From: Phytohabitans houttuyneae
GTDB lineage: Bacteria; Actinomycetota; Actinomycetes; Mycobacteriales; Micromonosporaceae
Reading direction: 5' to 3'
Assembly: GCF_011764425.1 (NCBI RefSeq)
Contig: NZ_BLPF01000001.1
Coordinates: 4,021,001-4,085,000 of the forward strand
Length of the DNA stretch: 64,000 bases
Shown here in pieces: positions 41,188 through 49,013 of the stretch (position 1 is the stretch's first letter; each line of letters starts with the position of its first letter). A program made the position numbers and the translations under genes. The notes beneath the pieces are model-generated. The model searched no databases. It worked only from the letters and a program-made list of their open reading frames with translations, and was not told the DNA's origin.

Positions 41188-41733
41188 TTGCCCGCAAAGC
41201 ACCTGGGCCGAGCCTCTGCGGTCCTTGTGGCGCTGCTTGTCGGCGCTTGTTCGTCATCCGGCGAGGCCCCGCCTCCTGTCGCCGCACCGAGCACGGCAGC
41301 CTCCGCCGGCCCGGACGCGGAAGCAGCTTCGAAGGCCGCGCTTGCCGCCTACAAGGGCTATCTCGCCGCCTCCAGCGAAGCGTCGGCCGATCCGGATCCC
41401 ACCCACCCCGCCCTGACGAAGTACCTGGCTGATCCGCTGCTCACCCGGGTCAGAGACACCGTTCGCGACCTCGAGACGCACGGCGCGGTGCGCACCGGAA
41501 ACATGGTTTCCGACCCACGGGTGAGCGCTCTCGACCTGGCCGCCGATCCGCCGACGGTGTCCATTCAGGACTGTATCGACTCCTCGGGATACAAGATGGT
41601 CTACGCAAAGAGCAAAAAGCCCGTGCCCGGCGCCGCTGGCGGCCGATACGTGGCCACCGCCACAGCGACCCTCTATCCCGACGGCCGCTGGCTGATCAGC
41701 GATGGCGTCGTCCACCAGGACCAGCCATGCTGA
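41188..41733 (+). CDS. Tad-locus lipoprotein
   Basis: Exported lipoprotein of 181 residues. The TTG at 41188 is preferred: GGGGAGAGGA lies seven bases upstream and the product then starts with an ordinary lipoprotein signal (LGRASAVLVALLVGAC, lipid Cys at about 21). ATG 41131 is in frame but has a poor RBS and adds a charged 19-residue stretch. The mature part has an Ala/Pro-rich linker, a helical segment AALAAYKGYLAASSEASADP and a domain with VSIQDCIDSSGYKMVYAKS, ending WLISDGVVHQDQPC; it resembles small NTF2/SnoaL-like secreted domains. First gene of the tad operon; the stop overlaps the next start. Possibly helps pilus assembly at the cell wall (inference). Confidence 0.75.
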   Translation: MPAKHLGRASAVLVALLVGACSSSGEAPPPVAAPSTAASAGPDAEAASKAALAAYKGYLAASSEASADPDPTHPALTKYLADPLLTRVRDTVRDLETHGAVRTGNMVSDPRVSALDLAADPPTVSIQDCIDSSGYKMVYAKSKKPVPGAAGGRYVATATATLYPDGRWLISDGVVHQDQPC

Positions 41734-42629
41734 CCCGCCGCGTGCTCGCGCTGGTGGCCGCTCTCGTGGTGTTCACCGTTCCGTCGGCCGCGGTGGCCGC
41801 GCCGCCGATCGGCGAGTGCCCGCCCGGCTCCGACAGCTGCCACATCATCGACGAGGACGAGGGGACCAACGGCGGCGGAAACAACAACGGGGGAAGCAAC
41901 GGCGGCGGAAACGACGGCGGCGGCGAGCGCAAGTGCACCCGCGGAAACGAGCCGATCCCCTGCTACGACCCCGTCTTCGGCTGGTTCAACCAGTCCGACG
42001 AGTGCTACTACCGGCTGACCGAGCCGCAGCTCCCGCCGCAGTCCGGCGGCAGCGCGGACGGCGCCTGGTACACGCCGACCTGCCTCGCCGGCGTGCAGAC
42101 GCCGCGGTGGTTCGACGCACCGCCGGCCGGCACGCTGCCGCCGCCCGACCCGGAGACGCTGGCCCGCCGCGCGCTCGCCGAGATCACCCTTCGCGCGCCC
42201 GACCTCCAGATCAGGCCTGACCCCAACGGCGCCGGACTTGTCGGACTCCCGGTGTGGCTCTGGGTCGACAAGGGTCCTGAGACTTGGGGGCCGATCTCCA
42301 ACGATGCGGAGGAGCGTGGGCTGCGCGTGGACATCACGGCCAGCGTCACCAACCTGACCTTTGACCTCGGCGACGGCAGCCCGCCAGTCAGCTGCGCGGG
42401 CGGCGGCACGCCGTACCCGAAGGGCGCCACCGGCCCCTCTCCTGACTGCGGGCATGTATTCACCAAGTCCAGCCGGCAGCAGCCGGGCCAGAAGTTCACG
42501 ATCACCGCGACCTCGTCGTGGACGGTGGAGTGGACAAGCAGCGGCGGCGAGAGCGGCACGATCGGGCCGGAGACCCGGCAGGCGACCGTCGCCGTGCGGA
42601 TCAACGAGCTCCAGGTGGTGACCGAATGA
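41727..42629 (+). CDS. Secreted Gly/Asn-rich protein of the Tad locus
   Basis: Secreted protein of 300 residues, no family recognised. Signal peptide 1-25 (LTRRVLALVAALVVFTVPSAAVAA), then an acidic segment and a low-complexity linker of Gly, Asn and Ser (about 47-68, pattern GGGNNNGGSNGGG), a Cys-containing region (KCTRGNEPIPCYDP, ECYYRL, PTCLAG), and a C-terminal beta-rich domain (about 150-300) with VDITASVTNLTFDLGDGSP, which looks PKD/Ig-like. Eight or so cysteines suggest disulfides. Overlaps the lipoprotein stop and the SAF-protein start, so it is cotranscribed with the Tad genes and may be a surface or assembly component. Confidence 0.8.
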   Translation: MLTRRVLALVAALVVFTVPSAAVAAPPIGECPPGSDSCHIIDEDEGTNGGGNNNGGSNGGGNDGGGERKCTRGNEPIPCYDPVFGWFNQSDECYYRLTEPQLPPQSGGSADGAWYTPTCLAGVQTPRWFDAPPAGTLPPPDPETLARRALAEITLRAPDLQIRPDPNGAGLVGLPVWLWVDKGPETWGPISNDAEERGLRVDITASVTNLTFDLGDGSPPVSCAGGGTPYPKGATGPSPDCGHVFTKSSRQQPGQKFTITATSSWTVEWTSSGGESGTIGPETRQATVAVRINELQVVTE

Positions 42630-43312
42630 GCCTGGCGGCCAACCACCGCGTGGCGGGGCCGGTCGACGCGCCGGTCGAGCCGCCCCGCGTCGTCCGGCAG
42701 CGGCGCATGCGGCCGGGCCTGCTCGGGCTCGCCGTGCTGCTGATCGCGCTCGGCGGCCTGGGCGCTGCGTTCGCGGTGACCTCGGTGCGTGCGACGGGGA
42801 CGTACCTCGCGGTGGCCCGACCTGTCTCGGTGGGCACCGCACTGACCGCCGACGACGTGCGGTCGGTGCAGGTGGCCGGCGGTGTCGGGCTGTCACCGGT
42901 GCCGGCCAGCAAGATCAACGACGTGCTCGGAAAGCGTGCCGCGGTGACGCTGGTGCCCGGCACGTTGATCACGATGGACCAGCTCACCGACAAGCCGCTG
43001 CTCGGCCCCGGCCAGCAGCAGGTGGCGATCGGTCTCAAGCCCAACCAGGTGCCCGCCAAGGAGCTCCGGCCCGGTGACAAGGTGCTGCTGGTCAGCACCC
43101 CGCCACAAAACACCTCGGCGACGGGTGAGGTGCGCACGTCGCAGACCACCCGGTACGAGGCGGTCGTCGTCGACGCCACCGAGCCGGACGAAAAGGGCCC
43201 CGACCGCACCACCGTGGTGGTCTACCTCGCGCTCGCCGGCCGGGACGCACCGGCCGTGGTCACGCTGGCCGCGCAAAACCGGCTGGCCGTCATCCTCACC
43301 GGGGCTGCCTGA
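42626..43312 (+). CDS. SAF domain protein, CpaB/RcpC-like Tad component
   Basis: Membrane-anchored protein of 228 residues. Cytoplasmic N-terminus rich in Arg/Pro, one TMS near 30-52 (GLLGLAVLLIALGGLGAAFAV), then a SAF domain at about 63-130 (YLAVARPVSVGTALTADDVR, KRAAVTLVPGTLITMDQL) followed by an RcpC-type region (VAIGLKPNQVPAKELRPGDKV). In Tad systems CpaB/RcpC is the periplasmic protein that stabilises the secretin or pilus conduit; in Gram-positive bacteria it is a SAF-only version that may bind peptidoglycan or pilus. Start overlaps the previous stop (ATGA). Confidence 0.88.
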   Translation: MSLAANHRVAGPVDAPVEPPRVVRQRRMRPGLLGLAVLLIALGGLGAAFAVTSVRATGTYLAVARPVSVGTALTADDVRSVQVAGGVGLSPVPASKINDVLGKRAAVTLVPGTLITMDQLTDKPLLGPGQQQVAIGLKPNQVPAKELRPGDKVLLVSTPPQNTSATGEVRTSQTTRYEAVVVDATEPDEKGPDRTTVVVYLALAGRDAPAVVTLAAQNRLAVILTGAA

Positions 43313-43314
43313 CC

Positions 43315-44118
43315 ATGGCGATCGTCGCGCTGGTCTCGCCGAAGGGGTCCCCCGGGGTGACAACGACGGCACTGGCCTGTGCGCTCACCTGGCACCGGCG
43401 GCTCGTGCTCGCCGAGTGCGACCCGGCGGGCGGCTCGATCATGGCTGGCTACCTGGGCGGCGCGGTCCCCGGTCCGCGCGGCATCGGCGAGCTGGCCGTG
43501 GCCGAGCTGCGCGACGGGCGGCTCGACCGCGACTTCTGGTCCCAGCTGATCGACCTCGACGCGCCCCGGCGGGAGCGGCTGCTGCTGCCGGGCATCACCG
43601 ACCCGGCCCAGGCCGGCAGCGTCAGTCCACTGTGGCAGCGCTTCGCCGACTTCTTCCTCGCGCTGGAAAAGGGCGAGCCTGCCTTCGACGTGATCGTCGA
43701 CTGTGGACGGCTGCACGCGCCGAGCCCGCCGTGGCCGATCCTCCGCGCCGCGGCCCTGGTGCTCGTGGTGACCGGCGCCCGGCTGCCCGACCTTTCCAGC
43801 GCGCGAGCCACGATCGCGGCCCTCCAGCGCGACTTCCGCGAGCACCGCGTGGCGGCCGGTTCGCTCCGGCTGCTGCTGGTCGGCGAGGGACACGCACAGG
43901 CCGAGATCAGCAAGGCGCTCGAGCTGCCGGTGATCGCCCGCCTGCCGCACGACCCGCGCACCGCCGAGGTGCTCACGGTCGGCGGCACGGTCCGGGCCAA
44001 CCGCCCGCTCATGCGCGCCGCCAACGCGCTCGAAGTGCCGATCAACTCGATCCTCGACCGCCGCCGCGCCCGGCTGGGCTGGCGGAGCCTGCCATCGGAG
44101 GTGCCGGATGCGGTTTGA
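43315..44118 (+). CDS. TadZ/CpaE-like ParA-type ATPase
   Basis: Cytoplasmic MinD/ParA-superfamily protein of 267 residues that localises the Tad machine. The deviant Walker A near 9-20 reads SPKGSPGVTTTALA: the signature Lys at KG is kept but the P-loop GK(T/S) lysine is Val. Other motifs: LAECDPAGGS (switch I region) and VIVDCGRL (Walker B). C-terminal part has ARLPHDPRTAEVLTVGG. The missing P-loop Lys fits TadZ proteins with weak or no ATPase. Starts two bases after the SAF gene stop and overlaps tadA by 11 bp. Confidence 0.85.
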   Translation: MAIVALVSPKGSPGVTTTALACALTWHRRLVLAECDPAGGSIMAGYLGGAVPGPRGIGELAVAELRDGRLDRDFWSQLIDLDAPRRERLLLPGITDPAQAGSVSPLWQRFADFFLALEKGEPAFDVIVDCGRLHAPSPPWPILRAAALVLVVTGARLPDLSSARATIAALQRDFREHRVAAGSLRLLLVGEGHAQAEISKALELPVIARLPHDPRTAEVLTVGGTVRANRPLMRAANALEVPINSILDRRRARLGWRSLPSEVPDAV

Positions 44119-45685
44119 GCCGGTCACCCACGACCCGCGCACGCGGCAGCCGGAGGCGACCTCGACCGAGCCGCCGATCCGCCCGCCACAGGTGCACGTC
44201 GGCCGCCACCAGGCCACCGCCAACGGCCACAACGGCGTTCCCGCCCTGCCGAGCGCCCCCTCCACGCCGGGACCGCCCCCGCCTCCCCCGCCGCGGCAGC
44301 AGGCGGACTTCTCGGTGGTACGCGAGCTGCGCCGCCAGCTCACCGAGCGGCTCACGCAGTGGCAGCGCGGTCGCGACTTCACGCCCGAGGAAGAGGACGT
44401 GGAGCGGGTACGGCTGGCGGTGGCCGTCGTGTCCGAGTACGCCGACGGTGTCCGTCGCGCGGGCACGCCGATGCAGGCCGTTGAGGAGCGGATGCTGCTC
44501 GACCAGGTCACCGCCGAGCTCGTGGGGCTGGGCCGGCTCCAGACGCTGCTGGTCGACAACACGATCGAAGAGGTACACATCCTCGGCTGCGACCACGTCC
44601 GGATCACCCGCCACGGCGGCGGCGTGGAGTGGGCGCCCCCGATCGCCGACAGCGACGAGGAGCTTGTCGAGATCCTGCAGGCTGCCGCCCGGCGGGCCGG
44701 CGCGACCGAGCGTTCCCTGTCGACCTCCAAGCCCACGCTCGACCTGCAGCTGCCCGACGGCAGCCGGCTCGCCGCGGTCTACCTGGTGAGCCACCGGCCG
44801 TACGCGGTGATCCGCAAGCACAACACGCTCGACATCACGCTCGATGACATCGCCGGTGTCCGGGCCGACCTCGACGAGATGATGGATGCGCTGATCCGCG
44901 ACTTCCTGCGCGCCTCGCTGCGCGCGGGCCTCAACATCATGGTCGCCGGGCTGGCCGGTGCCGGTAAGACCACGGTGATCCGGGCGCTGATGTCGGAGAT
45001 CCCGCCCGACGAGCCGTACGTGCTGCTGGAGGAGAGCCGCGAGCTGCTGCCGGCCCGGCGCGGCCAGCGGCACCGCGCGGTGATGAGCTTCGAGTCCCGC
45101 GAGGGCCATGGCGAGCGCGGAGCCGACGGGCGGCCGGCGGGCGAGGTGACGATCGCCGACCTGATCCCGGTCTCGCTGCGGATGGGCGCGCTGCGGATCA
45201 TCGTCGGCGAGGTGCGGTCACGGGAGATCGTGCCGATGCTCCAGGCGATGACCACGAGCCGCGGGTCGATGTGCACGATCCACGCGCGTACGCCTGGCGG
45301 GGTCAGCGAGCGCATCATCGAGCTCGCGCTCTCGCACGGCCGCGAGATGACCGTCGAGCAGGCGCGGCGGATGGCGGGCAACGCGCTCGACCTCGTCGTG
45401 TACGTGACGATCGAGGACGAGACCGCGATCGGCGGCCGCAAGCACCGCTTCATCTCCCACATCGAGGAGATCATCGGGGTTGGCGACGGCGCGCGGATCG
45501 CGACGACCACGATCTTCGGCCCGGGCGCCGACGGGCGGGCGGTCCCGCTGCACCTGCCCGAGCGGATCCGCGACCAGCTCATGCGAGTGGGGTACGACGC
45601 GCGTGTGCTCAGCCGCTACATCGAGGCCCGCACCGGTGCTTGGCGCCGCCCCCGCCACAGCCAGCTGAAAGGGCGGTCGGCATGA
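44108..45685 (+). CDS. tadA: TadA/CpaF secretion ATPase
   Basis: Hexameric type IV filament/type II secretion ATPase of 525 residues that powers Flp pilus assembly. Proline-rich N-terminal extension (about 20-65), N-terminal domain 75-260, RecA-like core from about 270: Walker A GLAGAGKTT near 282-290, Asp box VLLEESRELLPAR, Walker B LRIIVGEVRSREIVPML, and His box CTIHARTPGGVSERI. All catalytic motifs are intact. Partners are TadB and TadC in the membrane encoded next, with which it overlaps by ATGA. Confidence 0.95.
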   Translation: MRFEPVTHDPRTRQPEATSTEPPIRPPQVHVGRHQATANGHNGVPALPSAPSTPGPPPPPPPRQQADFSVVRELRRQLTERLTQWQRGRDFTPEEEDVERVRLAVAVVSEYADGVRRAGTPMQAVEERMLLDQVTAELVGLGRLQTLLVDNTIEEVHILGCDHVRITRHGGGVEWAPPIADSDEELVEILQAAARRAGATERSLSTSKPTLDLQLPDGSRLAAVYLVSHRPYAVIRKHNTLDITLDDIAGVRADLDEMMDALIRDFLRASLRAGLNIMVAGLAGAGKTTVIRALMSEIPPDEPYVLLEESRELLPARRGQRHRAVMSFESREGHGERGADGRPAGEVTIADLIPVSLRMGALRIIVGEVRSREIVPMLQAMTTSRGSMCTIHARTPGGVSERIIELALSHGREMTVEQARRMAGNALDLVVYVTIEDETAIGGRKHRFISHIEEIIGVGDGARIATTTIFGPGADGRAVPLHLPERIRDQLMRVGYDARVLSRYIEARTGAWRRPRHSQLKGRSA

Positions 45686-46587
45686 GTGGCCCGGCGGACA
45701 TCCAGCTGATCGCGCTGCTCTCCGGGGCGTTGTGCGTCGGCGGGCTGGTGCTCGCGGTGGCGTCCATTGTGGGCACACGGTCGCCCGTCAAGCCTCCGTC
45801 CCGCACCAGCCGCCGCCTCGGACGCCTGTGGAACGGCACCGGTCTCAGCGCCGCCGAGCGGCGCCGCCACCGGGTCGTGGTGGTGTCCGCGATCGTGGCC
45901 GGCGCGCTCGCCTGGATGGTGACCGGCCTGCCCATGGTGGGTCTGCTGGTCGGCGTCGCCGTGCCGGGCGCGCCCTGGCTCTTCGGCGTCGGGCGGGCGG
46001 AAAAGCGGGCGATCGCACGCATCGAGGCCGTCGGCGAGTGGACGCGCCGACTGCGCGACGTCTCCAGCACCGGCCAGGGGCTCCAGCAGGCGATCATCGC
46101 GACCGTCTCCACCGCACCGGAGGAGATCGGCGACGAGGTGTCACTGCTGGCCGCGCGCCTGCAGGCGGGCTGGCACGCGCGCGACGCGCTGCTCGCGTTC
46201 GCCGGCCACCTCGGCGACCCGATGTGCGACCAGGTGGTCGCGGCACTGATCCTGCACCTCAGCGACCGCGGCGAGCGGCTCGGCGACGTGCTGTCGTCGA
46301 TCGCGGCGGCCGCGGCGGCGGAGGTCGCCACCCGTCGTGAGGTCGAGGCCAAGCGCACGCAGCCCCGCTTCGCGGTCCGCTTCCTCACCGGCATGACGCT
46401 GCTCACCTTGGCGTACGGGCTGCTCAATCCCCAGTACATGGAGCCGTACGGGACACCGACCGGCCAGGTCGTGCTGGTGGTGCTCGGCGGCACCTTCGTC
46501 GCGCTGCTGGCCTGGACGCGGGCGATGAGCCTGCCGCCCGCGCCGGTGCGCTTCCTCACGGTTCCCGACGAGCGGCGGGAGGCGTGA
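45682..46587 (+). CDS. tadB: TadB-like membrane platform protein (type II secretion F domain)
   Basis: Inner-membrane platform of 301 residues. TMS near 8-30 and 70-105, cytoplasmic T2SSF domain about 125-240 (AIARIEAVGEWTRRLRDVS, LAARLQAGWHARDALLAF, DQVVAALILHLSDRGERLGDVL), then two TMS near 258-285 (VRFLTGMTLLTLAYGLL, VVLVVLGGTFVALLAW). With TadC it forms the rotor through which TadA pushes pilin. Overlaps both neighbours at start and stop, so expression is coupled. Confidence 0.92.
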   Translation: MSGPADIQLIALLSGALCVGGLVLAVASIVGTRSPVKPPSRTSRRLGRLWNGTGLSAAERRRHRVVVVSAIVAGALAWMVTGLPMVGLLVGVAVPGAPWLFGVGRAEKRAIARIEAVGEWTRRLRDVSSTGQGLQQAIIATVSTAPEEIGDEVSLLAARLQAGWHARDALLAFAGHLGDPMCDQVVAALILHLSDRGERLGDVLSSIAAAAAAEVATRREVEAKRTQPRFAVRFLTGMTLLTLAYGLLNPQYMEPYGTPTGQVVLVVLGGTFVALLAWTRAMSLPPAPVRFLTVPDERREA

Positions 46588-47450
46588 TGAGCAACCCGTA
46601 CCTGATCATCGCGATCCTCGGCGGCGGCGCACTCGGCCTCGGCATCTTCCTTGTCGTGCGCGAGGCGCTGCCGGCCACGCCGGCCCTCGGCCCGGCACTG
46701 CACCGCCTGCACCCGCCGGCCGCGCTCCGCACCACCCGGCCCAGTCGCCGCCTCGAGTGGCTCACCGGGCTGTCACGGTGGACCCGCCCGCCGATCAAGG
46801 AGCTGGCGCTGCTCGGCAAGACCCCGGAGCAGTACACCCTCTCGCTCATCCTGTCGGCGCTGATCGGCCTGGCCATCCCGGCGTTCCTGTCGCTCGCCGC
46901 CCGGACCGCCGGTCTCTCGCTCCCCTTTGTGTTTCCGACCGCGGCCGGGCTCGGCCTGGCCGCGCTCTTCGCGATGGTCGCCCACGCCGACGTGCTGTCG
47001 AAGGCGAAGGCGGCGCGGCGGGAGTTCACCCAGGCGGTCTGCACCTACCTCGACCTTGTCGCACTCCAGCTCTCCGCCGCGCACGGACCGGTGCAGTCGC
47101 TCGAACGCGCGGCCGAGGTCTGCGACGGCTGGGTCTTCGAGCGGCTGCGCGAGTCGCTGCGGATGGCGCAGATGCAGATGCAGTCGCCGTGGGACGAGCT
47201 GCGCACGCTGGCCGAAAAGATCGGCGTGCCGGAGCTGGGCGACGTGGGCGCGATCGTGCAGGCGTCCGGCACCGAGGGCGCGCAGGTGCACGAGACGCTG
47301 CGGGTGCGCGCCGACTCGCTGCGTGACCAGATCCGCACCGACAACCTGGCGCGTGCCGAGGCGATCACCAGCCGGCTCGACGTGCCCGGCGCGCTGCTCG
47401 TCTTCGTGCTGGTCGGCTTCGTCATGTACCCGTTCCTGGCCCGAATCTGA
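46587..47450 (+). CDS. tadC: TadC-like membrane platform protein (type II secretion F domain)
   Basis: Second platform protein, 287 residues. ATG 46587 is adjacent to a GTG at 46584 that would overlap the TadB stop; either is possible. TMS near 5-25, 80-105 and 110-130, then a T2SSF domain about 145-255 (FTQAVCTYLDLVALQLSAAHG, MQMQSPWDELRTLAEKIGV, GDVGAIVQASGTEGAQVHETL) and a last TMS (VPGALLVFVLVGFVMYPFL). Pairs with TadB. A 26-bp gap with RBS GGAGG follows before the pilin gene, so pilin translation has its own strong initiation. Confidence 0.92.
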   Translation: MSNPYLIIAILGGGALGLGIFLVVREALPATPALGPALHRLHPPAALRTTRPSRRLEWLTGLSRWTRPPIKELALLGKTPEQYTLSLILSALIGLAIPAFLSLAARTAGLSLPFVFPTAAGLGLAALFAMVAHADVLSKAKAARREFTQAVCTYLDLVALQLSAAHGPVQSLERAAEVCDGWVFERLRESLRMAQMQMQSPWDELRTLAEKIGVPELGDVGAIVQASGTEGAQVHETLRVRADSLRDQIRTDNLARAEAITSRLDVPGALLVFVLVGFVMYPFLARI

Positions 47451-47476
47451 GCCACCCGCACACACCGGAGGAACTG

Positions 47477-47659
47477 ATGATCAAGATGCTGTGGACGCGG
47501 ATCGCGCTGTTGCGCGGTCCGGGCGAGCGGGACCGTGGCGACAGCCCGGTGCCGACCGCCATCATCATCGCCGGGCTGGCGGCGGCAGCTGGCGCTGTGG
47601 TGCTGGCCGCGAGCGGCCTGGTCGACTCGTTCATGGGCTCCATCGGCTCGACGCCGTAG
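47477..47659 (+). CDS. Flp-type major pilin candidate (atypical)
   Basis: Small protein of 60 residues, the likely pilus subunit. Strong RBS CCGGAGGAAC. The N-terminus is basic/charged (to about residue 22, RGPGERDRGD), then a single hydrophobic helix about 26-48 (PTAIIIAGLAAAAGAVVLAASG), giving the layout of class-III (Flp) prepilins with cleavage probably at G|DSPVP. The usual Glu at +5 and Tyr at +6 are absent (Pro and Thr here). Short polar tail FMGSIGSTP. Processing by the neighbouring A24 peptidase is inferred. Confidence 0.75.
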   Translation: MIKMLWTRIALLRGPGERDRGDSPVPTAIIIAGLAAAAGAVVLAASGLVDSFMGSIGSTP

Positions 47660-47664
47660 CCGGC

Positions 47665-48114
47665 ATGCGTCGCCGCACGGTCGTCCACGTGCACCGGGCT
47701 GTCGACGCGGTCCGGCGGCGGCTGGCGGCCGCGGGCGCCCGGCGCGACCGCGGGGCGACACCGGTCGAGCTGGCGATCGCGTTTCCGGCGATCCTGATCC
47801 TCACGTTCGCCTCGATCCAGGTGGGCGCCTGGTTCCTGGCCCGCGCGGTGGCGCTCAACGCGGCCCAGGTGGCGGTCAGCTCCACCCGCACGCTCAACGG
47901 CGCGTCGCCGGAGGCGGGCGAGGAGCAGGCGGGCGACTTCATCGCCGACACGGGCGGTTGGCTGGTCGGCTGGGACGTCGCCGTGACCCGCGACGACCAG
48001 CAGGTGACGGCCACGGTGACCGGCACGGTGGTGTCGGTGATCCCGGGGATCGACTGGACGGTCAGCCAGACCGCCCGCGGCCCGGTGGAGCGCTTCGTCG
48101 AGGAGACCCCGTGA
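47665..48114 (+). CDS. tadE: TadE family minor pilin
   Basis: Pseudopilin of 149 residues. Basic N-terminus to about residue 30 followed by the TadE processing and membrane motif RDRGATPVELAIAFPAILIL, with Glu at +5 of the predicted G|ATPVE cleavage site. The rest is an extracytoplasmic domain (AQVAVSSTRTLNGASPEAGE, VSVIPGIDWTVSQTARGPV). Six bases after the pilin stop; its stop overlaps the GTG of the next TadE gene. Expected to be processed by the prepilin peptidase and to form the pilus tip or initiation complex. Confidence 0.9.
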   Translation: MRRRTVVHVHRAVDAVRRRLAAAGARRDRGATPVELAIAFPAILILTFASIQVGAWFLARAVALNAAQVAVSSTRTLNGASPEAGEEQAGDFIADTGGWLVGWDVAVTRDDQQVTATVTGTVVSVIPGIDWTVSQTARGPVERFVEETP

Positions 48115-48563
48115 CGCCGCAGTGCGGATCCCGCCGGGACCGGGACCGGGACCGGGGATCGGTCTCGGTGGAGATCGCCATCCTCGCGCCGGCGTTCCTC
48201 ATGCTGATCGTGCTCGCCGCGGTGGCCGGCCGCACCGCTATCGCGCAGAACGCCGTCGACCTCGCCGCGCACGAGGCGGCCCGCACCGCCTCGCTGGCCC
48301 GCACCGCCGCGGCCGCCGAGACCGACGGGGAGGCGGCGGCCAACGCCACCCTCGACGCGCAGGGCCTTGACTGCGGCGACAGCCTGCAGGTGGCGGTCGA
48401 CACCAGCGGGTTCGGTGCCGAGCTTGGCGAGCCGGCGACCGTTACCGCGACCGTCAGTTGCACAGTCTCGTTCGCCGACCTGGTCATGCCGGGCATACCA
48501 GGCGCCAAGACGGTGGTCGCGACGTACGTGTCCCCACTCGACCGCTACCGGAGCCGCGGATGA
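48111..48563 (+). CDS. TadE-like minor pilin (second copy)
   Basis: Protein of 150 residues starting at GTG 48111, which overlaps the previous stop (GTGA). Arg/Asp-rich leader, then RDRGSVSVEIAILAPAFLML with Glu at +5, the same processing motif as the preceding gene. The extracytoplasmic part includes AHEAARTASLARTAAAAETD and two Cys (LDCGDSL, VSCTVSF). Probably TadF or a second TadE in the Tad nomenclature. Stop overlaps next start (ATGA). Confidence 0.88.
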   Translation: MTPQCGSRRDRDRDRGSVSVEIAILAPAFLMLIVLAAVAGRTAIAQNAVDLAAHEAARTASLARTAAAAETDGEAAANATLDAQGLDCGDSLQVAVDTSGFGAELGEPATVTATVSCTVSFADLVMPGIPGAKTVVATYVSPLDRYRSRG

Positions 48564-48991
48564 ACGCGCGGCTGCGGGACGACGGTCGGGTCAGCATCTT
48601 CCTGGCGATCGCGCTCGCCGGCATGCTCATGGTCATCGGCTTGGCGTATGACGGCGCCGGCCAGCTCGGCGCCCTCCAGCGCGCACACAACCTCGCCGCC
48701 GAAGCGGCCCGCGCCGGGGGGCAGTCGATCGACCGCGCGCAGGCGATCGAGGGTGGACCGGCGCAGATCAACGAGGCCGAGGCGATAGCGGCGGTCGACG
48801 CGTACCGGGCGGCCGCCGGCGTCGGTGGACCGCCACCCACGTTCTCCATCGGCCCGGACGGCGAGCCGCTGATCCAGGTCGAGGTCTCCGTCACCTACGA
48901 CAACAAGTTTCTCGATGTCTTCGGTTTTTCCGACACCAGCACGGTGACCGGCACGGCCACGGCGGTGCTGCTCACCACGCCCGACGAGTAG
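48560..48991 (+). CDS. TadG-like pilus assembly protein
   Basis: Protein of 143 residues. N-terminal motif RDDGRVSIFLAIALAGMLMV resembles TadE/TadG leaders but has Phe, not Glu, at +5 of the possible G|RVSIF site, so it may not be processed as a pilin. One TMS near 11-28, then a soluble domain (AHNLAAEAARAGGQSIDRAQ, ALLTTPDE end). Much shorter than full TadG with a VWA domain, corresponding only to the N-terminal pilus-type part. Overlaps the previous gene by ATGA, last but one gene of the operon. Confidence 0.82.
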   Translation: MNARLRDDGRVSIFLAIALAGMLMVIGLAYDGAGQLGALQRAHNLAAEAARAGGQSIDRAQAIEGGPAQINEAEAIAAVDAYRAAAGVGGPPPTFSIGPDGEPLIQVEVSVTYDNKFLDVFGFSDTSTVTGTATAVLLTTPDE

Positions 48992-49013
48992 CGATTAGGA
49001 AGGAGGCGGCGCC

